Source: an uncultured bacterium
Lineage (GTDB): Bacteria > Bacillota_I > Bacilli_A > Acholeplasmatales > Anaeroplasmataceae
NCBI GenBank assembly: GCA_949292525.1
Contig: CASEZJ010000005.1
Location: forward strand, 1-38,453
DNA length: 38,453 nt
Reading direction: 5' to 3'
In this document: in pieces, positions 8,752 through 18,943 of the stretch
Layout: each line of letters begins with the position of its first letter
How positions within the stretch are numbered: the first letter of the stretch is position 1
Notes under the pieces: generated by a model
What the model was told of the DNA's origin: nothing
Databases searched by the model: none
Seen by the model: only the letters and a program-made list of their open reading frames with translations
Made by a program: the position numbers and the translations under genes

Positions 8752-9592
8752 TTGTATTTTTTTTATAATTGTATTGAATGTGAGAATGTGAGAAACGTTG
8801 ATATGCAATATATCTCAACAACTATAGCTAATCTAGCAAGTATACCAATTAGAATCTATGAGAATAATAAACAAACTTTTTATTATTCAACCATTAACTT
8901 ACCTATTGACCCAATTACGATCAATTTAGTAGATATTCTTAATATTAACGAACACATTGGCTATTATATTACAGATGACTTTTTATATTATGGCATAGTT
9001 AATTCTAATAGTACTAAAATTATTATCGGTCCTTCCTATACTAATATAACTGATCAAACAATTAAAAAACACCTTTATAGTTACCATAACTTTAGTAGCT
9101 AGGGCAGCTATAAAAGGAGGATTAAATGTTGAAGAAAGCTTAGCTTTATCTGATTCATATATCCAAAAATGTGAAGTTTTAAATTCAATAGAAAACAAAA
9201 CTAATCTTCAATACCATATGTTAATAGATTACACTGCTAGTGTTGAAAAGCAAAAGTTTTCCAATATTAAATCAAAACTTATAGTAGATGTTATTAACTA
9301 TATTAAGCATAAATTACATGAACCAGTAAATATTACAAAACTAGCTAAATCAGTTTTTGTTTCTAGAACTTATTTAGCTAGTAAATTTAAAGCTGAAACA
9401 GGGTTATCTCTATCTGAATTCTATATAGAACAAAAAATCGAAGAAGCTAAATCTCTTCTTCGATATACTAATAAAAGTTTAAGTGTAATTGCCACATACT
9501 TAGGGTTTTCTTCGCAAAGTCATTTTACAAACACATTTAAAAAATATGTTAAAATGTAACCAAATGAATATCGTAAATATAACGAAAAATAG
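8752..9592 (+). pseudogene. AraC-family transcriptional regulator, frameshifted and truncated
   Basis: Two plus-strand pieces form one AraC protein. The first (to 9102, probably starting at ATG 8803, MQYISTTIANL) is the sensory N-terminus. The second contains ITLVARAAIKGGLNVEESL, then the double HTH (VNITKLAKSVFVSRTYLASK and SLSVIATYLGFSSQSHFTNTFK). A 1-nt frameshift near 9071-9090 separates them; the second frame is open upstream of 9218 across the junction. A TAA at 9557-9559 interrupts KYVKM-PNEYRKYNEK, the usual end of the domain, whose original stop is TAG at 9590-9592. It is divergent from the GH3 gene, which it presumably once activated. The loss matches the dead permease in the same locus. 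Confidence 0.8.
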
Positions 9593-9652
9593 CTAAAAAT
9601 AAGGAGAATTTACACTTTCTTAAATTGCTTGTGTTCTTATAAAGAATATACA

Positions 9653-10159
9653 CTATTCTACAACGCCATATGAATCCAGTAAATCAGCAAGTGCATTTGC
9701 TATGTCTTCTAATGTCTGACATTTTTTAAATCTTTCATCAATTATTTCTAATCCACCTCTTACGTATGAATCAAAGTTTTGTTCATCTTCTTTACTATGT
9801 TCTAACTCAAAGGCTTTTTTAACTTTTTGATCGATGTTTAACCAATCATATCTAGTAAAAACCATATGTTTAAAAATTCTTTCAAGATTATTTTTACCTT
9901 TGATAACTTTCTCAGCGAAGATGTTTGCCGGAGTAGTTTGTGTTCTATCTATTTCAGCTTTTCTATCATTTATTATGCCTAACATTGCAGATACCATATA
10001 GCATTCAAACATATCACTAAAAATGTATGTATAATCAGTGTCATCGTTATACGAATTTCCAACTCTAAAATAATTAGTTTCAGAGGCTTGTTTATCCGGA
10101 GAATATTTTTTTATAATGTTGGCATGTTTACCATATATTCTAATTTGATCATTAAACAT
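9653..10159 (-). CDS. Small phosphorothioation-associated protein, last gene of the ssp operon
   Basis: A 168-residue soluble protein whose start overlaps the stop of the DndD-like ATPase by one base (TAATG), so the two are translationally coupled. The centre (YIFSDMFECYMVSAMLGIINDRKAEI) resembles the small dnd-system-associated proteins found beside DndD homologues, in which a similar phrase precedes a basic turn. That resemblance is from memory and weak. The C-terminal half is helical and acidic. By position it should be one component of the restriction module, probably binding the ATPase. No nuclease motif is visible. Only a weak hairpin (GAATA/TATTC, about 9644-9659) follows it. Confidence 0.6.
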   Translation of the reverse strand: MFNDQIRIYGKHANIIKKYSPDKQASETNYFRVGNSYNDDTDYTYIFSDMFECYMVSAMLGIINDRKAEIDRTQTTPANIFAEKVIKGKNNLERIFKHMVFTRYDWLNIDQKVKKAFELEHSKEDEQNFDSYVRGGLEIIDERFKKCQTLEDIANALADLLDSYGVVE

Positions 10160-12144
10160 TAGATTTCTACCTCCACTATTTTAGTATAACTTTCACTTAT
10201 TTTTTCAAATCTATATGCTTTACCTATTAATCCATTAACACTTGATATTGCAGTTTTAAAATCCTTTTCCATAACAGCTATAATCACTTGATTGCAATAT
10301 CTAGTTAATGCTTTACATATATTTGCTATATGAGTTTCATCTAGTGATGAGAATGGTGCATCCATTACTAATGGATATATATTATCAATATCGTCACTTT
10401 CTATTCCATCAGTTACTTCTTGTTTTTTATCTCTTATTAATTTAATTAAACCTATAACAAATGCATAATTCACCACTGTACTAAGTCCTGTTGATTGGTC
10501 TAATTCTTTTCCACTACTTAATTTAGTATCAACATTATAATTTTCATCAATTGAAATTGTACGATTTCCATGATACATATCCTTAAATATATCATTAACC
10601 AATTTGTTTAAATCGGTTTTTGTTTTGCTATACTCATCATTTATGTGTTTCTCAACAAGATGATAAATGGTATCAGCATATTTAATGCAAAGATCGTATA
10701 AATCATTTTCCTGATTATCAGCTGCTATTTTTGATAATTGACTTTCATCTCGCTGCAATTCAGATTGATAATTCTTAATTTTAATAACATTTGCCTCTAT
10801 AATTGACTCTTTTTCTTTAATTTGTCCATCTATTCGATCAACTTTAGTCTGATATATTGCAACATTAGGCTTATCTTTGATTTGTTTCTTAATATCCTTA
10901 ATTTCTTCTTTTGTATAATTAATATTTTCTATTAACTCAATAAAATCATTAATTGATTCGAGAACATCTGATAATAAAGTGGGAGCCATACTTCTTTCTT
11001 CATATTTTAAAAAATCTTCTACATATTTATCATAGTTATGTGGCGCCATGTGCTGTTTTGCATCTATCAAATGCTTATAAGCGTCATTACTATCTTCAAT
11101 TTTAGCACCACATAAGCAATATCCTCTGTCAATTAATTGATCAATTGCGGCTTCTTCAATGTTGGATAATGAATCATTATTGTTAAATGTAGAGCTTTTA
11201 AGTTCTTCAACTAATTTATTATTTCTAAAATTATAATAAAATAATACTTTTAATAATGCGTTATTAGAATTCACACTTCTTTGTATTTGAGAAAAGCGAG
11301 TACTTCCGTTAGCTATATTACTTTTTAATTTCATTTGTTTGTCTGTTAATTTAATTTGAAGTTCACTTGTTTCTTTATTTTCTTCAATTATCTTTTTATA
11401 TTCATTTTGCTGGTCTTTTAAGTTGCTAATTTCATTTTTAATTTTAGTATTTTCTCTAGTTAACTCATCAATTCTGTTTTGAACATCACTAATATTGGAT
11501 TTTAACAACTCTTCTTTGACCAAATTTGTTGTTGTTTTTTTGTTTTTAAATCTTGATGCAACACCATCACTTTTAAAATATGATTTAAGTGCTTCAATTT
11601 TGCCTATTCCTAACATCTTCGAGATTGCTTCTTTTAAATTTTTCTTAGTACTAGCGCTTTCAATAGTATTGTTTTCACCTTCAAAGAAAAAATAATTTTT
11701 CAATTCTTCACTTAAAATATCATTTATCTTTTCTTTTACTAGTTTAGAATTAGTAGTGGGAATTGATCCTTTTTCATTGTTATATTCTAATATTGTAGTA
11801 GTGGCCCTTGTATCAACACGAACTGTTCCTAATTGATCCCTATAATAAGTTTCTCTAGTAGTAATTGTATATTTAGTATTATCGTGCACCAACTCTACTA
11901 TAATTTTAGCTTCCTTTTTGTCCCCATATTCTAATTCTTCTAAAACATCATTATTTAATAAAATTTTAGTTCCGAATGTATTTTCTTGATATAAACACCA
12001 TAGAAATGCTTTAACTAAAGTGGTTTTTCCTGTAGTATTATCACCCAAAAGAACTGTTAATTTTTTATTTTCATCCATTGAAAATAAAATCTCTCCATAT
12101 TTAAATTGTCTGAAATTAATCATTTTTATGCTCTTTAATATCAT
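10159..12144 (-). CDS. DndD-like SMC/RecN-type ATPase of the phosphorothioation island
   Basis: A 661-residue ABC-type ATPase. It has an N-terminal Walker A (GDNTTGKTT, 34-42) directly after a DndD-like opening (KSIKMINFRQFKYG). Long coiled coils (about 200-290 and 395-480) flank a hinge holding a Cys-x-Cys (343-345) that recalls the Rad50/DndD zinc hook. A signature-like stretch (STGLSTVVNYAF, about 551-562) precedes Walker B (LVMDAPFSSLD, 592-602). DndD proteins hydrolyse ATP on DNA; in Ssp islands such ATPases belong to the accessory restriction module (SspFGH type). The start at 12144 has GGAGG 11 bp upstream inside the 56-residue gene. Exact one-to-one naming with SspF, G or H is not claimed. 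Confidence 0.8.
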   Translation of the reverse strand: MILKSIKMINFRQFKYGEILFSMDENKKLTVLLGDNTTGKTTLVKAFLWCLYQENTFGTKILLNNDVLEELEYGDKKEAKIIVELVHDNTKYTITTRETYYRDQLGTVRVDTRATTTILEYNNEKGSIPTTNSKLVKEKINDILSEELKNYFFFEGENNTIESASTKKNLKEAISKMLGIGKIEALKSYFKSDGVASRFKNKKTTTNLVKEELLKSNISDVQNRIDELTRENTKIKNEISNLKDQQNEYKKIIEENKETSELQIKLTDKQMKLKSNIANGSTRFSQIQRSVNSNNALLKVLFYYNFRNNKLVEELKSSTFNNNDSLSNIEEAAIDQLIDRGYCLCGAKIEDSNDAYKHLIDAKQHMAPHNYDKYVEDFLKYEERSMAPTLLSDVLESINDFIELIENINYTKEEIKDIKKQIKDKPNVAIYQTKVDRIDGQIKEKESIIEANVIKIKNYQSELQRDESQLSKIAADNQENDLYDLCIKYADTIYHLVEKHINDEYSKTKTDLNKLVNDIFKDMYHGNRTISIDENYNVDTKLSSGKELDQSTGLSTVVNYAFVIGLIKLIRDKKQEVTDGIESDDIDNIYPLVMDAPFSSLDETHIANICKALTRYCNQVIIAVMEKDFKTAISSVNGLIGKAYRFEKISESYTKIVEVEI

Positions 12145-12286
12145 TTCTGATCAAGTCCTCCATCTTATTAACTAATTCACCAATAGCTTGACTTCTTGTT
12201 AGCTCATTTGCGTTTTGTTTTCTTACTAGTTTATACCCTTCTTGAATTATTTTTCTAATAACTTCTTTATTTATTTCCTTATTCAT
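12116..12286 (-). CDS. 56-residue charged protein embedded between helicase and ATPase genes
   Basis: ATG at 12286 opens a 56-codon frame ending in TAA at 12116-12118. It overlaps the helicase gene by 8 bp and the ATPase gene by 29 bp, a tight coupling typical of a real operon member. The protein (MNKEINKEVIRKIIQEGYKL ... ELVNKMEDLIRND) is predicted to be two amphipathic helices rich in Lys and Glu. Its coding sequence carries the GGAGG that serves the ATPase start. No family is recognised. It may be an assembly factor or simply a coupling peptide. It would be missed by a 60-residue length cut-off. Confidence 0.6.
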   Translation of the reverse strand: MNKEINKEVIRKIIQEGYKLVRKQNANELTRSQAIGELVNKMEDLIRNDIKEHKND

Positions 12287-14438
12287 TTTCATCATACTCC
12301 ATTTTAATTTTGTTTAATTCAAAAGCATCTTCAATTTTGTTTATAATCTCATTAGATTCAGAAGAATTTATAGCTGAATTTGAAAAATCAATAAGTCTTT
12401 CGAACTCACGCTTAATAAGCCCATATACATGTTTTTTTTCGTGATAGGAAATTTCTATTGCTTTATCTAAACTATATGGTAAAGTTATGAAATCATATAT
12501 TTCAGCATACTGTTTTCCTTCAAATTTACGTAAAACTCTTCCCCTTCTTTGAATATATTCCTTAGGGTTTGTACTACTTGCTAAAATAAAAGCAGTTTTG
12601 ATTGACGGAACGTTTAATCCTTCATCTAAACATTTAATAGCAACTAATGCTTGAATATCACCATTTGAAAAAGCATCTATAATACTTAATCTCTCATCCG
12701 TGTTTTCCTCAGAAGTAAATTCTGTTGCCTTAAAATCATACTTTTCATTTAAATCCGCAACTATTCGTTTAATTTGCTTTAATTCATCGTTTGATGAACT
12801 ATCTATATTTTCTTTACCATATTTAATAGCGCCACAATATATTAAGATATTTTTAGAGTTTTTATATTTTAAAATTAATTCATACAATTTATTTATTTTA
12901 TTTTCTGTTTTAGCTATTAGTCGAGATCTTTTAATCAATAACATCTTATATGTCTGATTATCTTCAAAATCAGCATATGAAGCATATTTAGATATTCGTC
13001 TTGTAAGATTTATATATTCTTCTAATTCATTTTCAGAAAAAGTGACTAGTATTGGATAATAATAATATTTTGTTAAAAAACCATCAATAATTGCTTGTTC
13101 TAACGTATATACAATACATTTTTCTCCAAAAAAATTTAAAATTTTACTGTTACCGATAGAATCACCTTTTCTTTCTATCGTAGCCGACAATGCTAATCTA
13201 TATTTACATTTATATTCTAACATTTTACTTATACTAGTTGCTCCAAAATTATGTGCTTCATCAGCAATTAAAAGAATTTCATTTAGGTTATCAAGATAAA
13301 TACTTTTTAAATGTTCAGTCGTAAATGTAGCATTTGTCGTCACTATACATAGAAAGTCCTTGCGTTTCCTCTTAAAATTACCAATTTCTCTTTTCAGTTT
13401 TTCAGAATATTTATTATAAGAACCATAGCATTTAAGTGCATCAATATTAAAGTTTTGTAACTCTTTATACCATTGCTCAACTAAATGAGAAAATGGGCAA
13501 CAAACTATTACTAATAATCGTTTTTTATCTTGATATAATTTAGTTATTGCACCTGCTGCAGTATATGTTTTACCAGTTCCTGTAGCCATATCAAATATTC
13601 CTATATAATTATGTTCTTTCCAATTATCTATTGCGTTAATTTGATATTCTCTTAAAATTTCATTTATCTTCAGGTTAGGAATCTTAATTCTTTTCTCACG
13701 TTCTTTTTTTTGAATGTATTTCTCGACAAATATTTCATCTAATTTAAATGTTTTATCAGTAACTTTGTAATTTAATATTTTATTCTTTATAACATCTGGA
13801 AATGGGATAGAAATAACACCTATTTCAGAATCATTCCATATTGCATCAAATCTATCTTTTTTTAAATTACATCTTGTTAAGTTGTCCTCGTTTCGCCAGG
13901 AGCAATAGACATCAAGATTCTCATAATTTAAATTAAATGCGTTATACGTTTCATTAGCTGAGCCAGAAAAACAAATCATATTATCATATTCATCTAGCAT
14001 TATTCCTGTTTTTTCATGATATAAAGCATGATCATTATTTTCTTTTAGTGCTACAACTTTAATTTCTAAAATATTTTTAGATATCATATATGCTAGTAAG
14101 CCATACCTATCTTCTCTATCTTTATAATCAACAAATTCATCGAAGGAATTTACAATTTTATCAGTTACAATTTCCCTAAGAGAATATCCTTTTTTAATAG
14201 CTTCATAATCTTTTTCATCTAGTTGAGGCGAAATCAAAAGTTTCATAACGCCACCATTTTTAGAAAAATTTGCTAATCCTTCAGTTAATTGTAGTAATAT
14301 TGATGAGGAAAAATAGGCTACAGCGCGATAATATTTTTTAGCTATAGATAAACAAGGTATATAAAAGTTATTGACTACATCATCATATAAAGTTCTATAT
14401 TCAACATAAATTTTTGAGTTAATATCTTTAAATCCCAT
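12279..14438 (-). CDS. PLD-nuclease-like domain fused to SF2 DEAH helicase, ssp restriction module
   Basis: A 719-residue protein. Residues about 1-215 form a phospholipase D-like domain with HEK (141-143) and GSANET (159-164), matching one HxK...GS-N half-motif; PLD-type nucleases usually act as dimers of such halves. A SF2 helicase follows: Q-region REYQ, Walker A ATGTGKT (285-291), DEAH (393-396), SATIE, and a C-terminal RecA fold with GLNVPS and the QRRGRVLR arginine-finger motif. PLD-helicase fusions recur in defence islands. It lies 2 bp after the sspA stop with AAGGGG as ribosome-binding site, so it is co-expressed with the modification genes. It is the best candidate for the DNA-damaging effector, with strand specificity unknown. 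Confidence 0.85.
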   Translation of the reverse strand: MGFKDINSKIYVEYRTLYDDVVNNFYIPCLSIAKKYYRAVAYFSSSILLQLTEGLANFSKNGGVMKLLISPQLDEKDYEAIKKGYSLREIVTDKIVNSFDEFVDYKDREDRYGLLAYMISKNILEIKVVALKENNDHALYHEKTGIMLDEYDNMICFSGSANETYNAFNLNYENLDVYCSWRNEDNLTRCNLKKDRFDAIWNDSEIGVISIPFPDVIKNKILNYKVTDKTFKLDEIFVEKYIQKKEREKRIKIPNLKINEILREYQINAIDNWKEHNYIGIFDMATGTGKTYTAAGAITKLYQDKKRLLVIVCCPFSHLVEQWYKELQNFNIDALKCYGSYNKYSEKLKREIGNFKRKRKDFLCIVTTNATFTTEHLKSIYLDNLNEILLIADEAHNFGATSISKMLEYKCKYRLALSATIERKGDSIGNSKILNFFGEKCIVYTLEQAIIDGFLTKYYYYPILVTFSENELEEYINLTRRISKYASYADFEDNQTYKMLLIKRSRLIAKTENKINKLYELILKYKNSKNILIYCGAIKYGKENIDSSSNDELKQIKRIVADLNEKYDFKATEFTSEENTDERLSIIDAFSNGDIQALVAIKCLDEGLNVPSIKTAFILASSTNPKEYIQRRGRVLRKFEGKQYAEIYDFITLPYSLDKAIEISYHEKKHVYGLIKREFERLIDFSNSAINSSESNEIINKIEDAFELNKIKMEYDENE

Positions 14439-14440
14439 CT

Positions 14441-15550
14441 TTACATCCCCTTTAATGCCTCAATTAGCACATCTATTTCGGCTTCAGTATTGAACATTCC
14501 AAAACTCACCCTAACAGTTCCATTATGTTCATCTAAATTTAGAAATTCATTTATTAATGGGGCACAATGATAGCCAGTTCTTACACATATATCATAGTCA
14601 TCTGCTAATATTTCACCAATATCAGAAGCCTTATAATTTTTCAAATTAAATGAAACTATGCCACATGAAATATAATTGTCTGGTAAATATATTTTAACCC
14701 CATCAATATGTTTAATTCTTTCTAATAAATATCGAGTTAACGCCTTTTTTTTGCCTTCTATATCTATATTCTCTATAATATCTAAAGATTTATTTAGCGT
14801 ATATATTGCTATAGAATTACTAGTGCCTGCTTCATAACGACTTGGGCCTTCATTTGGCATATCTAAATTAAGAGAATCGCTACCAGTTCCACCTACTTTT
14901 ACTGTTTTTAATACTATATTTGCTAAATTGAAATATCCTGCACATCCAAATGTAGCATATAAAGTCTTGTGACCTGCAAATACTACAAAATCTATATTGC
15001 TAGTATTGATTTTACATTCTCCTAAACTTTGGGCAGCATCTAAAATATTAATTGTATTAATGTTTTTACCTAAAGAAAATATTTTTTCATAAGGTAACAT
15101 ATAACCTGTTACATTGCTTATATGTGAGATGATGATTGCTTTAGGTTGTTTTATCACGAGTTCATCATAAAATTTATTTTCATCTAATAAAAAAGTTTTA
15201 TTATCAAAAGGAATTAGATTAATTTTAGCCTTAATATTATGCAATGTTCTAATTACTGCATTATGCTCAAATGGTGAAACAAAAACTACATCACCTTCAT
15301 TAACTAGACCATAAATAATATTATTTAATGCTTCTGTAGCTGATGATGTAAACACAACATTATCAGGTTTAGTATTTATTAAGCTAGTTAACTTTCTTCT
15401 TGTATTTTCAATCATTTTAAAAGTATCATTGGCCTCTTTATAACTACCTCGACCAGCGTTAAAAGCATAATTTTTAGCCGCAAATTCTAATGCTTCATAG
15501 ACTTCTTTTGGCTTAGGGAATGTTGTAGCAGCGTTATCAAAATAAATCAT
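14441..15550 (-). CDS. sspA: Cysteine desulfurase SspA/DndA-type
   Basis: A 369-residue class V aminotransferase fold, the size of NifS/IscS-type desulfurases. The PLP-binding lysine is in FAGHK (Lys195). The sulfur-accepting cysteine is Cys329 in VRTGYHCAP, a short tight loop as in group II-like and Ssp/Dnd desulfurases. N-terminal FDNAATTFPKP and SSATEALN are standard PLP-fold motifs. It takes sulfur from L-cysteine and would pass it to the SspD PP-loop protein for insertion into the DNA backbone. The start is chosen from AGGAGG 4 bp before ATG. It overlaps the sspC stop as ATGA. A role in general Fe-S assembly is possible, but its place inside the island makes dedicated phosphorothioation far more likely. 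Confidence 0.85.
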   Translation of the reverse strand: MIYFDNAATTFPKPKEVYEALEFAAKNYAFNAGRGSYKEANDTFKMIENTRRKLTSLINTKPDNVVFTSSATEALNNIIYGLVNEGDVVFVSPFEHNAVIRTLHNIKAKINLIPFDNKTFLLDENKFYDELVIKQPKAIIISHISNVTGYMLPYEKIFSLGKNINTINILDAAQSLGECKINTSNIDFVVFAGHKTLYATFGCAGYFNLANIVLKTVKVGGTGSDSLNLDMPNEGPSRYEAGTSNSIAIYTLNKSLDIIENIDIEGKKKALTRYLLERIKHIDGVKIYLPDNYISCGIVSFNLKNYKASDIGEILADDYDICVRTGYHCAPLINEFLNLDEHNGTVRVSFGMFNTEAEIDVLIEALKGM

Positions 15551-18500
15551 ACTACCTCCTTAATAAGTGCATTAAGAATTTTAATTTTCTCTTCTTTATT
15601 TATAGAATCACCATACTCATTTAAAACATCCTCTAGACTACTTAACAACGTTTCAGCAAGCGGACTTAACGAAACATTACTTTCTATAACATCATTGTTA
15701 TTATTATAATTTTCTAAATATTTAACAAATTCTATTAATGTTTCTTTATACAATTCATCTTTTTGAACATTAAAATTAGTTAGATTAGATTTTGTTATAA
15801 CTATAGCTAATTGCTTTATGACAATATTATCATCATGATTTGCTTTATTTAACGTTTCATATATTTGATTATATTTGTTAGGCAATACTATGTTGTTCAA
15901 GTTATTCATACTTAGCAAATTAATAAACCCATTTTTAATATCGTCAGTAGTCTTAAATGTTTTCTTTGTAAAATCAATTAAATTATTATAATAATTATCA
16001 GCTTTTCTAGTCATACTTTGTCTAATATCTAATATTATTTTAGGCAAGTTATTAATATTATTTTTAAATAAAGCCGGCAATTCTTCAAATAACACTGTAA
16101 AGCTATTTAAATCATTATTTCTAATCAATTCTTTATATTTAAGCTCTATATCTGATAGCTCTATAAGATTATCTCTTTTAGTTGTTTGTGAAATTATTTG
16201 ATCAAAACTATAAAAATCATTTCGTAAATATTCAATTAAATTCTTAACCATTTCCGCTAGATTATCACTCTTTTTAATTTCTAAATATGTACATAGCGAT
16301 CCTATAGCATTGTATGAATCCCTCGTATATTCTAAAAAAGAAAATTCGTACTTATCATCAGTTAATGCTAAATCAATATTAGCTGTGTTTACCGGAATTT
16401 CTAAATTCTTGTTAAATAGAACAACAGCTCTATCACTAGTATTAATATTAGCAATCACTTTAGCTATAAATAACGGCATAATGCCTCTTCTCATACCATA
16501 AGGTTTGTTTTTTAGATAATTATATATATCATGTACTTTAATTCTATTATTTACTTGATTATTAAAAATATATGCAGTTATCTCAGTAATTATATTTGCA
16601 TTTATTTCTAATGATTTTTCAAGGCTTTTAAATATTGTCATTTCTGGTGATGTATCACTATAATTATTATTATTAATACCAAGTATAATATCTCCTACGC
16701 TATTTCTAGATCGTTTTGATGTTGAAGAAATATTATTTTTATTAACTTGTTCATTAACAAAAATCACTGTTTTATCATATGTTTCACTAAATGAACTATA
16801 TATATTATCACTTAATGGCCCATCAACTTTTGTGTTACTTATCAATATAGGTTTAGAATATATACATTCTAGATATTTGTTAATATCGCTAGTTAAATCC
16901 ATATAATATAGTTTTAAAGTTTCTTTTTCGACTTCATTTAGATGTTTATCTTCTAATAAACAATTAATAGATAAAGCTCTTCTTCCTTTTTCAATAATAT
17001 TATCAGCAATTTCTTTATTTATTAATCTTATAATCAAATTTGAACAATTAAAATTACTCAACTTAGCTGATATATCATCTGAAGTATATTTATTATCGTT
17101 AATTAAATTTATTAATACACCATCACCATTATTATAATTTTCTAATGATGAAATATCTTTTAATTCCATAAATTTTGAAGCTCTAAAATAGATCATCGTA
17201 AAATATCTAATCATTTCAAATTCATAATTATATCTATTAGAAATAAAATATTTATGTGTATCTACATTAAATAATAATTCTTCTAACTTTGTACTTAGAA
17301 ATTTATTATTAGCAATTTGTTCTATTTTTGTATTTAGATTTTCATCAATAATCATTGAAAAATCAATGTTATTAGTTATAGAATCTTGTTTAAAATAATT
17401 ATTAGTAATTAAAATTGCTACAATTTTACTAACCACAACCTCATCTAAATTAAGAGCTAATGAAATATTTTTAATGCTTGCGGGAAATTTATTTTCATCA
17501 TTAATAATTTTAAAAATTGCTAATGCTTTAATTATTTTTTTATATTCTTCTTCCTTAACAACATTATTTATAGCTTCTACTTTTTGACCTAAAGCTTTAT
17601 AATTCTCATCATTTTTAATTATATCGGCAAAATAGTCATAAATATAATCAACATTTAATAGGCCTTTACTATTATGATTAACAAAATGTTTAAAAGTTTT
17701 TTCACTAGTATCAGTTAAAAATGTAAATAATGTACGTTCATTTTGACCTAAAAGTTCGGAAATATTTACTAATGCATAAACACTTAAAGGATTAAAAGGA
17801 AATGCATTTTCAAGAATATCAGTAATATTTTTTTCACTTAAAACACTAGTTTCTAATAATTTTTCCTTAAAATCAGTATTTACCTTTATAAATTTACCAA
17901 CTAAATCTACATATCCATCTTTTTTATTCAACGCATCACATAAAATTTCATAATTTTCTTCTAGACTACGATTAAACTTAATTGTTTTAAATCTTCCCGC
18001 TATTTTAGCAAAAGAATTTATACTTTCTTTCTTCTTACTATATAAAACAAAATCTTTGTGGGTAATACAACATAAATGCATTTGTTCTAATTGACTAGAA
18101 CTATTACATTTTTCAGCTAAATTTTGTAATTTATTTAACTTAGTATTAAAATCAACATCTTGATTTTCTAAAAATAGGCCAAATTCATCATATATTATGA
18201 ACAAACCTGAATATCCATATTTCTTTATTTTGTTAGCTACATCAGCATATAATGCAGCTATATCATTTGAAATATATGACATAAAAGATGCACCATGTGA
18301 AACATCTTTAAAAATCTTTCTAAATGTTTGTAATGCATTTGCTTTATATTCTTTTAACTCTTTTTCTAAGTTCTGAATAGTTGTATTATATTCTTTAAAA
18401 TATAAATCTAAATTAAAATCACTTTTAGAATTTTCTTTTTTCCATTTTTTGATAATATTGACTGCTTCATCAAATGTAGAATCTGGCATCAACTTATCTA

Positions 18501-18933
18501 ATTTAGCATCCTTTAAAGAGTTAAATAACGAAATCATAAATGAATTATTAAAATCATCAGTAGAATTATTATTAATAATTATTGGCAACAATGATAAGTT
18601 TTCTGAATCTATCTTTATTAGCATATTTGCCAAATAAGAATTTATTTTTTTTATCTTATCTACCACTATATTAAATAATGCTTTATTTTCTCTTTTGCCA
18701 AGTAAATAAGTTATCATCAGCATTAGATATGATTTACCTTTACCATAGGGACCTACAAGTAATGTTGAACGTAGATTTTTATTGTTTAAAGCTGATGAAA
18801 TATAATATTCTAACACGTCACATAAATCGGATGTAGGAATATATTCTTTAATTTTTTCTTCATTCTTTAAATCATATTCCAAATTAACAGAGGATTTAAA
18901 TTTTTTGTTTACATCAATATATCTACTATACAT
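15547..18933 (-). CDS. sspC: Large P-loop ATPase SspC-like
   Basis: A 1128-residue protein from the ATG at 18933, which has AGGAGG 6 bp upstream overlapping the sspB stop. An upstream ATG at 18960 is in frame but has no comparable site. Numbering from the upstream ATG, Walker A is GPYGKGKS (70-77) and Walker B-like IIYDEFG is at about 255-261, the arrangement of STAND/ORC-type AAA ATPases. The remaining 800 residues are helical and of unknown fold. In studied Ssp systems SspC supplies the ATPase needed for sulfur insertion together with SspB and SspD. The assignment rests on gene order between DUF4007 and the desulfurase as well as on the P-loop. It is long for an ATPase of this role. Confidence 0.75.
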   Translation of the reverse strand: MYSRYIDVNKKFKSSVNLEYDLKNEEKIKEYIPTSDLCDVLEYYISSALNNKNLRSTLLVGPYGKGKSYLMLMITYLLGKRENKALFNIVVDKIKKINSYLANMLIKIDSENLSLLPIIINNNSTDDFNNSFMISLFNSLKDAKLDKLMPDSTFDEAVNIIKKWKKENSKSDFNLDLYFKEYNTTIQNLEKELKEYKANALQTFRKIFKDVSHGASFMSYISNDIAALYADVANKIKKYGYSGLFIIYDEFGLFLENQDVDFNTKLNKLQNLAEKCNSSSQLEQMHLCCITHKDFVLYSKKKESINSFAKIAGRFKTIKFNRSLEENYEILCDALNKKDGYVDLVGKFIKVNTDFKEKLLETSVLSEKNITDILENAFPFNPLSVYALVNISELLGQNERTLFTFLTDTSEKTFKHFVNHNSKGLLNVDYIYDYFADIIKNDENYKALGQKVEAINNVVKEEEYKKIIKALAIFKIINDENKFPASIKNISLALNLDEVVVSKIVAILITNNYFKQDSITNNIDFSMIIDENLNTKIEQIANNKFLSTKLEELLFNVDTHKYFISNRYNYEFEMIRYFTMIYFRASKFMELKDISSLENYNNGDGVLINLINDNKYTSDDISAKLSNFNCSNLIIRLINKEIADNIIEKGRRALSINCLLEDKHLNEVEKETLKLYYMDLTSDINKYLECIYSKPILISNTKVDGPLSDNIYSSFSETYDKTVIFVNEQVNKNNISSTSKRSRNSVGDIILGINNNNYSDTSPEMTIFKSLEKSLEINANIITEITAYIFNNQVNNRIKVHDIYNYLKNKPYGMRRGIMPLFIAKVIANINTSDRAVVLFNKNLEIPVNTANIDLALTDDKYEFSFLEYTRDSYNAIGSLCTYLEIKKSDNLAEMVKNLIEYLRNDFYSFDQIISQTTKRDNLIELSDIELKYKELIRNNDLNSFTVLFEELPALFKNNINNLPKIILDIRQSMTRKADNYYNNLIDFTKKTFKTTDDIKNGFINLLSMNNLNNIVLPNKYNQIYETLNKANHDDNIVIKQLAIVITKSNLTNFNVQKDELYKETLIEFVKYLENYNNNNDVIESNVSLSPLAETLLSSLEDVLNEYGDSINKEEKIKILNALIKEVV

Positions 18934-18943
18934 ATAAACCCTC

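Noticed and set aside
8606-8821. Minus-strand 71-codon frame at the GH3 start
   Set aside because: It overlaps the GH3 start region and promoter in another frame and lacks coding signals.
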